Source: Cylindrobasidium torrendii FP15055 ss-10 | Taxonomy: Eukaryota; Basidiomycota; Agaricomycetes; Agaricales; Physalacriaceae | DNA: 11,335 nt | Direction of reading: 5' to 3' | Assembly: GCA_000934385.1 (NCBI GenBank) | Contig: KN880905.1 | Location: 1 to 11,335, forward strand | Shown here: in pieces, positions 1-7,524 of the stretch | Layout: each line of letters starts with the position of its first letter | How positions within the stretch are numbered: position 1 is the stretch's first letter | Notes under the pieces: generated by a model | The model's database searches: none | What the model saw: the letters and a program-made list of their open reading frames with translations, nothing else | Told to the model about the DNA's origin: nothing | Translations under genes and position numbers: made by a program

Positions 1-652
1 GTGTACATCACAAACAGCAATGCCGAGTCCAGCGCTGTCAAGGAGGCCGTCCAGGCCCTCATGGGATGCGCGGCAGTCGACAAAGGCAAAGTCAACGGTC
101 TCACAACTCTGAGCGATGGCTCTGGTGTCTGCATCGGTGGAAACGACGGCTGCGGAGAGTACGTCTTTTCCCTTCATCCTTTCGACCTCTTACTAACGAT
201 ATTTTAGTTGCTTCGACGATGGCGACTTCAACCCACCATCTGACAAGCGCGCCCTCGAGACCGTCGACAAGCGCCAAAAGGCAGACATTGCCGGCAGCAT
301 TGCCGAGCTTGTGAACGCCATCCTTGGTGGACACTCGGCAGATGACACCGCACGTGCCAACACTGTCAAGAACGTCCGCGATGGTCTTGCCGACGAGTAC
401 AAGAAGAACGTCGTTGTCTGCCACACCGACCATGAAGCAAAGTTCGACGGTGTCCAGGGCACTGACTGGTACCACGAGCACTTTGAGGTTGACATCCAGA
501 TTGGCGGCACCATTGGCTATGAGGTGTACGTCGCGGGCTCTGGCACATTCAAGCGCAACGGAGACGGAGGCGAGATCAACTGGGGCTGGAACGGTGTCCT
601 TGCCAAGGACGCAGAAGAGGATGGCTCGCTGCTTACCTTTGCTTCGCGATGA
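1..652 (+). CDS. Small secreted-type protein with Kex2-like KR sites (5' end outside window)
   Basis: Partial gene entering from the left edge. Exon 1-158, intron 159-207 (GTACGT donor, CTAAC branch sequence, TTTTAG acceptor), exon 208-652 ending in TGA, leaving 200 visible residues. Splicing joins frame 1 to the frame of the second exon through a split GA|T codon. The first part carries several Cys residues (GCAA, VCIGG, DGCGDCFDDG). It is followed by PSDKR and TVDKR, two Lys-Arg sites of the kind cut by kexin in the Golgi, which would remove an N-terminal propeptide. After these comes a segment starting KADIAGSIAELVNAI and a beta-rich tail (IGYEVYVAGSGTF, INWGWNGVL). The signal peptide, if any, lies outside the window. 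I do not recognise the family with certainty; a fungal DUF-type small secreted protein is likely. The gene is convergent with the His-rich gene. Confidence 0.75.
159..207 (+). other. Intron of the left-edge gene
   Basis: 49-bp intron with GTACGT donor, TACTAACGAT branch region and ATTTTAG acceptor. Removing it keeps the open frame across the junction. Confidence 0.8.
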
Positions 653-1070
653 TTAGCATAATACTACTGCATTTACGGTTCAATATTTATGTATTATGTA
701 TCAAATTACTCCTTGTTCCCTTTGCTTGATTCTGCTCGCCTCAAAATAGTGGTCTCCCAAAATCGTATGTGAACCAGAGATGCCCATATACACACTGGCA
801 AATACTAGTTTGCCTCATTGAGAATTCGACTTCGTGACAGACTTTGGAAAGTCAATCCCTTATGCGCCCTTATCTTTGTACTGCAGTTCAAGTAGCCATG
901 TACATGCATTTTTCACCAACCTTTTTGCTTCTCGTCATTGTCAACTAACTATTTGTACTCTCAAGTAAGCCACGGTGCCATAAAAACAAGCCCATAAACC
1001 TGGTAAGAGTAGATATCTGTTCCTCCTGTTTACTCAAACCGCCCAACAAATTCGCTGTTATGTTGTGAAC
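653..1070. other. Convergent 3' intergenic region, no gene seen
   Basis: 418 bp between two convergent stop codons. The sequence is AT-richer than the flanks and should hold both 3' UTRs. I see no ORF of note, RNA gene or repeat in it. Confidence 0.6.
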
Positions 1071-2232
1071 CTAGTACCAATCGTCGTCGTCGTCGTCGTC
1101 GTACCGATGGCGGTGGTGGCGATGGCGGTGGCGATGGCGGCGGTGTTTCTCGTCCTCGCTGCCTTTCTCCTCGATGCCCTTCTCCTGCTCCTCCTTAGGC
1201 TCTGCCTCCTCGCGCTTGTATCCGTGGTGGTGGTGGTGATGATGGCGGTGGTGGCGATGACGGTGGTGGCGATAACGGTGTTTCTCGTCTGCATCCTTGG
1301 CCTCAGTATCCTTCTCAGCCACCTCGCCGCGCTTGTAGTTGTCGTAGCGGTGGTGGTGGTGACGGTGGTGGCGATGGTGGTGGTGGTGGTGGTGGCGGCG
1401 GTGTTTCTCATCGACTTCACCCTCCTTTGGCTGAGTATCTTCGACATTCTTGTCCTGCTCATCCTTTGCCGCTAATTCCTCGCGCTTGTAGTCGTGTCTG
1501 TGGTGGTGGTGGCGGTGGTGACGGTGGCGGTGGTGGTGATGGCGGTACCTGCGGTGCTTCTCATCGACTTCGCCACCCTTTTCCTGCGCGCCGTCGACTT
1601 CCTTGGATTCAGCATCTTTCGGAGCCACCTCCTCCCTCTTGTCGTAGTCGTAGCGGTGGTGATGGTGTCTGTGTCTGTGGTGGCGATGGCGATGGTGGCG
1701 GTGGCGGTGATGCTTTTCATCGACTTCCCCGCTCTTCTGCTCAACGTCCTTCGCCTCCTCGTCCTTAGGTGCAACTTCATCGCGTTTATCGTAGTCGTAG
1801 CGATGGCGGTGATGGCGGTGACGGTGGTGGTGGTGGTGGTGACGGTGTCTGTGGCGATGCCTCTTCTCATCCTCGCTCTCAGACTTTTCAGCAGCGCTGT
1901 CTTCCTTAGGAGCGACATCCTCCTTTCCAGCGGGCTCCTCGCGCTTCTCCTTGTGCGACTGGCACTGTGAGACGGAGTGATTAACCGCATCTTGACCACA
2001 GTTCTTGACAAGGCAGTCGCGGTGCGGTTGCACAATCCTACACAATTTCGGCCTGGTCAGCAAAGTCTGTGTGAAATAAGAGCGTGTGGACGAACGTTTT
2101 CACATAGGCGCAGCTAATCTGCGAGGGAGTATTCTTCCCAGTACATTTCGAGACACATTGTGAATTGAGGGAAGCAGCAGAAGCGAGGCCAACGAGGAAA
2201 GCAGGCAGGAGCGCGAGAACCTTCAGTTTCAT
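1071..2232 (-). CDS. Secreted His/Arg-rich tandem-repeat precursor with Kex2 sites
   Basis: Model: exon 2232-2096, intron 2095-2038, exon 2037-1071; 367 residues. Residues 1-19 form a signal peptide (MKLKVLALLPAFLVGLASA). Residues 20-78 are a head with Cys at about 26, 30, 41, 54, 59 and 71, ending in EKR. Residues 79-367 are six units of 39-53 residues. Each has an acidic stretch (EEVAPKD-like), a block of almost only His and Arg, then a Tyr/Asp motif, and units 1-5 end in Lys-Arg. The last unit ends in seven Asp and WY. Release by kexin would give several acidic-plus-His/Arg peptides. The family is not recognised; the plan fits kexin-processed repeat proteins. Possible roles are metal binding, a histatin-like antimicrobial or a RiPP precursor (all inference). 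The intron uses a less usual GTTCGT donor with GCTGAC branch and TAG acceptor, chosen because it alone keeps frame at normal intron length. A weak TATA-like TTAAAAA lies at 2286-2280. Confidence 0.8.
1074..1940 (-). repeat. Six tandem coding repeats (His/Arg minisatellite)
   Basis: Unit boundaries after each KR: 1940-1782, 1781-1635, 1634-1482, 1481-1329, 1328-1212 and 1211-1074. Units 2-4 are 49-51 codons, unit 1 is 53, unit 5 is 39 and unit 6 is 46. Within each unit a CAY/CGY codon run makes the His/Arg block, seen on the plus strand as GGTGGTGGCG-type sequence. Acidic parts of units 2-4 are close (DEVAPKD, EEVAPKD, EELAAKD, then GEVDEKH). Unit 5 lacks the middle of the acidic part. Confidence 0.9.
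1081..1101 (+). repeat. (TCG)7 microsatellite encoding the Asp7 tail
   Basis: Seven perfect TCG triplets. On the minus strand they encode the seven consecutive Asp residues just before the C-terminal Trp-Tyr of the His-rich precursor. A likely slippage site for length variation. Confidence 0.9.
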
Positions 2233-2291
2233 TGTGTCGAAGCCAATGAGTGCTGAGGGTTGTGCCAGACAAGTCCGGGTTTTTAAGAGAT

Positions 2292-3018
2292 TCATGGTGA
2301 AGGACAACACGCTGAGAAGGCCCGTGAATGCACATTATCGAAGGATTGGATCAAGTCCTGGTGCTCGTCGTATAGAGGTGTGCATTCAATAGAGGCGCCA
2401 GATATCCTTTTACCATCGCTGAAAGATTCCTTGGCCGCGCGAGTGTCCGAGACGCCTGCCAAACCAAGTGGAATTTCCAAGGCACCCTGGCGAACGAGTC
2501 CGTGGAATGCAGGGATAGCAGCAGCATCAATCATCGTTCGTGCGAGCCGTACGCGAGACGGTGTAATGCGGCGGCCAGTTTCGAGGAAAGACCCCAAATT
2601 TTCTTTGAATGGCCCACCAAAGGCAAACTCGAATAGACGTTGGTGCTCATCATGGTGGAAAAGAAAGAGCAGCGATCGATCGAACGTGCGTGCACCCGAG
2701 AGTTCTGCCATAGACTGTCAGCCCCGTAAGAGAGCGCCCAATGCTAGATGCATGCAAAGGCTGAACTGGAATCTGTATACGACACTCACCTCACTGGCGG
2801 CGTAGCGTCTCTGTAGAACTATGGGGCTTCTACGCCACTTGCGGCGGCATCCTCATTTTTTAGTTCTTTTCCTCCTCCCACGAAGGCAGCGCCGAATACT
2901 ATGACACCCATTTTCACATGGTATGGAAATAGGTTACACTTACGTGTGAGAGTTTCTCCCGTCTGCCCATCTTGATTCCTTGCTGTTCTGCGTTGTCGTC
3001 CACACCGGCAATGCACAT
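2292..3018 (-). CDS. Possible spliced hypothetical gene (weak)
   Basis: The core is an uninterrupted minus-strand frame from the ATG at 2711 to the TGA at 2292 (139 codons), containing FHHDEHQRLFEFAFGG, AIPAFHGLVRQGALEIP and SDGKRISG. The codons look plausible for a gene. Upstream, a good intron is visible at 2789-2715 (GTGAGT donor, CTGACAG end) preceded by an in-frame piece encoding RRYAASE. Further upstream an ATG at 3018 opens 25 codons ending at a GTAAGT donor at 2943. An acceptor at 2811 (CTACAG) would join these in frame, giving a micro-exon of about 21 nt; this join is uncertain. No family is recognised; there is a faint likeness to the tail of MDR-type dehydrogenases that I would not rely on. 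It could be a real gene, a decayed fragment or chance. Confidence 0.33.
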
Positions 3019-3138
3019 TCTTCTGTACGCAAGATGTAGGCCATTTTATCCATCTTCTCCACATACACCCAGCGAAGAAAAAAACCACACGCGTTTTGCT
3101 ATGGATTGCGAATTGACAGTGCACAAGATTGACTACCA

Positions 3139-4035
3139 CTAGATACCAATAGCCCAAAGCGATGTATTTGACTTATCATAGACAACCAGATTCCCATCAT
3201 CCTGCATCTCCAAGCGGTAAGGACCCTGGGAAAACCTCCCTGGCTGCGACCCCGACGCCCAAATCGGTCCGTCTGTGCCATACACGCACAGGTTCGCATC
3301 TTCCTGCATCGCCAGATAGTAAGGCGCGACACCTTTTCCTGCCGAGTTCGACTCCCAGCGCCCGTCGACAGTAACGTTGCCGTCTGTACCCATGGTAAAG
3401 CGGTGCTGGCCACTGGGGGACGCCATCGCATCACCTCCTTGGAGACGTCCATACTCGTACAACACATTGGGCTCCTTCTTCTTGACCTCGAGAACCTGTG
3501 CGCTGTATGCCACGCCAGTGCGGAAGCTAGTGGGAATGCCAAACACGCTGCTAGCCTCCTTGAACGCACAGAGTGACAGCACTAGGAAGCAGAAGGACGC
3601 CTTGCGTTTGGAGTAGAATGTGAGCTGGTAGGAAAAGTAATGGCCCTCGCTGCGCTCGGACGACCCAAAGAAGCCGCCGTCGGTCTCAGCAACCTGGTTG
3701 TCGATGGCGTATTGCATGAGGGTGAGGATAACGTCTGTGCCGCGGACGATACTGATGTCTTCTTCGAAAAAGTCACGAAGCATGTCTGAGATGCTGTTGT
3801 CGACGACGGAGGAGTTCACGTCGGACATCTTGTCCACCCTGTTGGTTTCTCGAAGGGTGAAGCCAATGGAGGACAGGTCGCGGGTGGCGCCAGCGATGTC
3901 GACGGTAGCGTAGTCAATGCTGACGTTCTTGCCCATTTGTTTGAGCATCGGAATCGACTGCGACATGACCCCGGCCGGGTAGTTGCGATTGTTGAATATA
4001 TGGCCGCCTTCGAAGAGGAAATCCGTCGTAGTCAT
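3139..4035 (-). CDS. Bulb-type mannose-binding lectin domain protein
   Basis: Single-exon gene of 298 residues. The C-terminal part (about 205-298) is a bulb-type (GNA-like, B_lectin) domain of the kind that binds mannose through Q-x-D-x-N-x-V-x-Y. One site is intact (QDDGNLVVY, residues 278-286). One is nearly intact with Cys at the Val position (QEDANLCVY, 244-252). A third is degenerate, with only Asp218 and Asn220 kept. The N-terminal ~200 residues (GGHIFNNRNYPAG, DMLRDFFEED, HYFSYQLTFYSKRK) belong to no family I recognise. There is no signal peptide, so I infer a cytosolic protein, as is common for fungal defence lectins. The ATG at 4035 starts the frame but has T at -3 and is overlapped by a small upstream ORF. 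A divergent Cyt-like gene lies 1.3 kb away. Confidence 0.83.
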   Translation of the reverse strand: MTTTDFLFEGGHIFNNRNYPAGVMSQSIPMLKQMGKNVSIDYATVDIAGATRDLSSIGFTLRETNRVDKMSDVNSSVVDNSISDMLRDFFEEDISIVRGTDVILTLMQYAIDNQVAETDGGFFGSSERSEGHYFSYQLTFYSKRKASFCFLVLSLCAFKEASSVFGIPTSFRTGVAYSAQVLEVKKKEPNVLYEYGRLQGGDAMASPSGQHRFTMGTDGNVTVDGRWESNSAGKGVAPYYLAMQEDANLCVYGTDGPIWASGSQPGRFSQGPYRLEMQDDGNLVVYDKSNTSLWAIGI

Positions 4036-4058
4036 CTACGTCGCAAGTCAGAAGTCAT
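4032..4058 (-). promoter_or_regulatory. Upstream ORF overlapping the lectin start codon
   Basis: An eight-codon ORF begins at an ATG at 4058 (A at -3) and ends in a TGA sharing bases with the lectin ATG in an ATGA arrangement. It may lower or regulate lectin translation. The stretch also resembles a 3' splice site (CTGAC then GTAG), but I saw no good upstream donor. Confidence 0.4.
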
Positions 4059-4150
4059 TTTCGAAAACAGAAAGGATGAACTGGCCCTGCAGCGAGCTTT
4101 GGTTTGGTGAGAAAGGAGCTGTAGACGTAGAAGAATGACGGCTAGAGCTC

Positions 4151-4162
4151 ATTATACTTATA
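4151..4162 (-). promoter_or_regulatory. TATA-like element of the lectin gene
   Basis: On the minus strand this reads TATAAGTATAAT, about 120 bp upstream of the lectin ATG. That would leave a 5' UTR of about 90 nt. Confidence 0.5.
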
Positions 4163-5163
4163 CAAAATGGCTGCACCCACACTCCTCAAGCCAACAGCTT
4201 CCCAGCGTGAGCTACGAGTTGACCTCTGGGGCAAAAGAATCGAGTGGCGTCGCCCATAATCGACGATATTCCGGTGCGGGTATCTCATTGAACGTGTCAC
4301 TTACTCGTCATCAGCGTCAGGACGTTGTCCTCGAGGACTCAACCGGTGGTTTCTGTCGCCGAACAGATGTCCATCCCAGGTCCATCCTCGAGCCTGTGTT
4401 CGATGGATAGAAAGAAGAGCAAAGGCTTCGAGGCCCCGGTATGAATCCCCGAAACTCCGATTTAGTTTCTCCAAAAAAATGACAGACTACATGGTAGCGC
4501 ATAGCCGAACGCAGGATGAGAAAACCATGACGATGTAGTCATTTCTAACCCCAAGTAACTGGCCTCTCCGAACACACCCTCGAATTCAAGGGGGCTTAGC
4601 ATTTTACTCAACTATTTCTTTTTGAAAGCGTCTATACTTGCAGAGAATCAACCTGCGTTGCCCGCTCGTCGTGACATTGCCTTTAATTTCGCATGCCGCA
4701 ATGCCCGAGCATCAACTTGTAAATCATTGCCTAAATAGGGATAACTTGAAAGTCCGAAATGCCGGCGGAGGAAGCATGCAACAATTCCCTATGTCTTTGA
4801 AATTTCGAGGTCATCTAATACCGTTCTTCTCACCGAGTTTACCGAAGGCTTACATACGGCTTCCAACAAGCGTGAGAAAGGTAGAGTAGGACGGTGTACA
4901 TGAGATGTGCACATGGACGATTGTTAGTACAGTTATTCACAAAGGAATCACACACTGATTATTGTGGACTTCAACGTCTTTACGTTTGGATCTTCGCATA
5001 CGGGTTCACAAGGGACAAATGACAGCTATCATTCAAGCGTAAGAACTTGCCTATGTTCGCGGCGCACCACCGGAAGATCAACTTGCGCAAAGGCGTCTTC
5101 ATTCATCTTTCCGGCCACCGCGCGAGGGTGCAAGGCAGGTTGTCAGAATGAATGGTTCTTTTC
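4163..5163. other. 1-kb intergenic region, no gene seen
   Basis: Lies between the divergent lectin and Cyt-like genes. Only short, uncharacterised frames occur (for example about 60-98 codons) with no recognisable domain or good intron. It should hold the distal promoters of both genes. Confidence 0.55.
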
Positions 5164-5225
5164 GTTGTTGGCCCCAGTCCTAGTAGGCTGTTACGTTAAC
5201 GAGAGAAACACAATGGGCCAACAAC
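5164..5225. repeat. Perfect 11-bp inverted repeat upstream of the Cyt-like gene
   Basis: GTTGTTGGCCC at 5164-5174 is matched exactly, inverted, by GGGCCAACAAC at 5215-5225, with 40 bp between. A second, shorter inverted repeat follows at once (CCTTCC 5226-5231 and GGAAGG 5240-5245). The pair sits 50-130 bp upstream of the TATA box, where transcription factor sites are expected. Confidence 0.7.
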
Positions 5226-5294
5226 CCTTCCGGCGAGTTGGAAGGACCGACATTGCTTAATAGTTGCTTGACAGCTAGCACGAATACTCGAGAG

Positions 5295-5302
5295 TATAAA
5301 AG
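5295..5302 (+). promoter_or_regulatory. TATA box of the Cyt-like gene
   Basis: TATAAAAG, 53 bp upstream of the ATG, followed by a short leader with ATCATCAG and CACAACA just before the start codon. The surrounding GAGTATAAAAG is identical to that before the pectate lyase gene. Confidence 0.8.
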
Positions 5303-5347
5303 CCCATGTTTAGAGCACTCAGAATATCATCAGTCCCTTGCACAACA

Positions 5348-6004
5348 ATGTCCGCCGAGTGAGTCTTTCACCATCTCCTTCGTACATCACTGTTTCTGAC
5401 GACCCTCTTCAGAGATACAGTTTTCCAGCCATTCTCCAAGCTCCCCGGGAGCCTCGTCCCGACCAGCTTGCAGGTCATGAAGTTCTCCGGTGTCTACGTC
5501 CACATCGACGATGACAAGAAGTGGTTCGATTGGGCCAGCTTCAAATCCGCCGTCGACAACTATTCCGGCGATGATCTCGCTATCGACAAGTTCAAAAGCA
5601 CTACCATCAGCCGCTCCGAAAGCACCGTCACCGTCATGGTCGAAAAGATTGTGAACTTCCTCCGCGACGCGCTCGCCATCATCATCGACCCCAAGGAGCT
5701 CGCCGCTACCATCGAGGCGACGTTCACCAACCTGAAGGAGGCCAAGTCGAATGGGTGGGCGGATTTCAGCAAGGAGTCGAGCCAGAACAACTCTTCGTGG
5801 GAGTATCGTATCTTGTTTGCGGTGCCCAACCCGGATCTCGACGAGTGGTTCTACTCGCTTGTGACCACCATCAAGCTTACGGCGGATATCCAGGAGGAGA
5901 GTTCGTGGTGGGGATTGGTTAGCAGCTCGTCGAAGAATTTCTCGGCGACTGTGGATGCGATGGAGCTCGTTGTTCAGAAGGGCTTCAAAAACCCCAAGGC
6001 CTAA
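5348..6004 (+). CDS. Cyt-like protein (delta-endotoxin CytB family, fungal type)
   Basis: Exon 5348-5358, intron 5359-5412 (GTGAGT donor, TTCTGACG branch, TTCAG acceptor), exon 5413-6004; 200 residues. The first exon holds only three codons and part of a fourth, so the ATG is found only by splicing. The protein has no signal peptide and no Cys. The middle is helical and hydrophobic (MVEKIVNFLRDALAIII, residues 79-95). The second half has the alternating beta pattern of the family (SSWEYRILFAVPN 131-143, FYSLVTTIKLTADIQ 150-164, AMELVVQKGF 186-195). By recollection of family patterns this is the Cyt fold, whose known members insert into membranes and form pores; this copy is untested. A cytosolic store used against animals that eat the fungus is a plausible role. 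Assignment is moderate because no search was possible. Intact, with no break. Confidence 0.72.
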
Positions 6005-6344
6005 AGTGTCGTCCACTGCGATGTTACAACAAGTTACCTTGGTATTCGATGCCCTGTAATTGTTAGTTACAAGAATCTGAAGTGTTTGCGAATGTATCTG
6101 TATGCTGAGAGTTTTGTAGTTTCCAGAAAAGCAGCACATCCATCGCCCGGAGAGAACGTCGTAATCGCCACGAACGAAACGAAAAACAAGCAAGTGAGAT
6201 TACAATTAATACTTACACAAAGTAAACGATACATTTCCGGGGTAGTCAGTAGTCACCATACATAATCCAGAGAAAAAGAAAATACAATCTGGGAGAGATC
6301 ATCAGCTGCTGGTGTTTCATGCAGGCAAACAAACAGCGACACAC

Positions 6345-7524
6345 TCAATCATCCGAGAGATCAATAACCTCGACCACCTTTCCAGGCTCAGTCTTGACGG
6401 CGACATCTGGGTCCGCCTTGACGATCTTCCTCTTCTTGTTCCTCAGGCGCTCGAGCTTTGCCTTTAGGGCAATGGTCAGCCTGCAGTCCTAAGGACTTGA
6501 TTGAACGCACTTCGAGCTTCTTCAAATCATCGTCGTCCTCTTCATCTGACGAGATGACGATGATTTCTTGCTCTTCGCGCTTTCGTTTGGGATGGGCGCC
6601 GCCGTGTGAACCGGAACCGGTGGCAGGGTCGTTAACACGGCGTAGGGAGCGGGGCGCTAGCCCGTTTGCCTGCAACATGGCTGATACCACGTAAGCTTAC
6701 GGGAAAAAGGGAAGGAGGTGGGGGCACACATAGCGGGCGATAGCGAAACACAATGGTGAGAAGTTTGACAACATTGGTGGTCGATAAGCAAGGCCGGTAT
6801 TTTACAGGCTTCTCGGCGCCCAGACTGAGAAGAATAAGTCCAAGAGAATGGGAACATTGTCATTGGATTGGAAGAGCGTGGATGAGAAGAGGAGTGGGCA
6901 CAGACCAAAGACGTACCCTGCACGGTGGGAAACAGCCTTCTTCGACCTTTCATGCACCTGATGTGTCTCCTTGAACTTGCTGCGCGCATATGGAATATCG
7001 TCTCCGACAATAACGTGCCAGTGTTCAACTCGAATTTCCCCAAGCTCTGACGACACGCCCGAGTTCAACACCTCATCATCATCTATAGGAGAACCATTAG
7101 CCAGGCAAAGCACAGAGCGTAAGTAGGCGGCGTACCGGTCAGTTCCAATTCCGCAAACAATAGTGGCTTTTCGCTTGTAGCAGACGTAGTGACCCCGCTG
7201 CACACACACGTCTCATGAGGGGGTACCGTCCCAGGTCGGCCTCGCGCCGTGTACAGTATCTTCCCCGCCGCCCAGGTCCCGTCCAAATAGAACGACGTCG
7301 AGGTATCATACGGCGTGTTCAAATGCGTGAGCGACACAGTAAATTCCTGTAGGGACAGGATAAGCGCCTATTTCACTGCGTTGCCACTTGCGACGCACTT
7401 TGCCAGCCTCAGACGGAATCCATACGGTCAGTTTATCCGCGTCCTCGTCGTATTCCTCCGCATATTCTGGCAAATGTTGGCCGTCCACGCTCACGAAGGC
7501 AGATATTTCGTTAAAGTGGACCAT
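6345..7524 (-). CDS. DUF7918-type protein, six exons
   Basis: Exons 7524-7399, 7346-7136, 7082-6917, 6824-6730, 6680-6511 and 6461-6345 give 294 residues. Introns are 52, 53, 92, 49 and 49 bp, with donors GTGCGT, GTACGC, GTACGT, GTGTGC and GTGCGT. Phases agree at every junction. The N-terminus (VSVDGQHLPEY) and the joined SEAGKEFTVSL are typical of the fungal DUF7918 family, as are FRYRP (194-198), LQANGLAPR (202-210), the acidic run SDEEDDDD, a basic helix (LRNKKRK) and the final VIDLSDD. The DUF has no known function; basic and acidic segments with an IDLSDD end suggest a nuclear or chromatin-related role (inference). The last intron needs an AAAG acceptor, which is unusual, but only that gives the conserved tail; reading through ends at RCRRQD instead. 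It shares its upstream region with the divergent pectate lyase gene. Confidence 0.85.

Noticed and set aside
101..513. Minus-strand frames opposite the left-edge gene
   Set aside because: Shadows of a spliced plus-strand gene with clean phase and Kex2 motifs.
1074..1940. Regular repeats resembling a CRISPR array
   Set aside because: Units are in-frame coding repeats of 117-159 bp with no constant short repeat and variable spacers, in a fungal gene.
1065..1970. Plus-strand Val-rich hydrophobic frames that look like membrane proteins
   Set aside because: They are the antisense reading of His/Arg codons (CAC read backwards gives GTG, Val). The minus strand has the signal peptide, KR spacing and unit structure.
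2038..2103. Alternative intron for the His-rich gene with donor GTGAAA at 2103
   Set aside because: Joined to the TAG acceptor it shifts the frame and meets a stop after 18 codons. Joined to the nearer CACACAG it is only 37 bp, too short. The GTTCGT donor at 2095 gives a 58-bp in-frame intron.
2380..2805. Plus-strand 141-codon frame
   Set aside because: Overlaps the minus-strand frame and is basic and pattern-free, without domain or splice support.
4317..4502. 61-codon minus-strand frame in the lectin/Cyt intergenic region
   Set aside because: Short, without domain, signal peptide or promoter signals.
5387..6193. 268-codon minus-strand frame opposite the Cyt-like gene
   Set aside because: Long only because the sense gene has C/G-rich third positions. 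The sense strand has TATA box, start exon, intron and family pattern.
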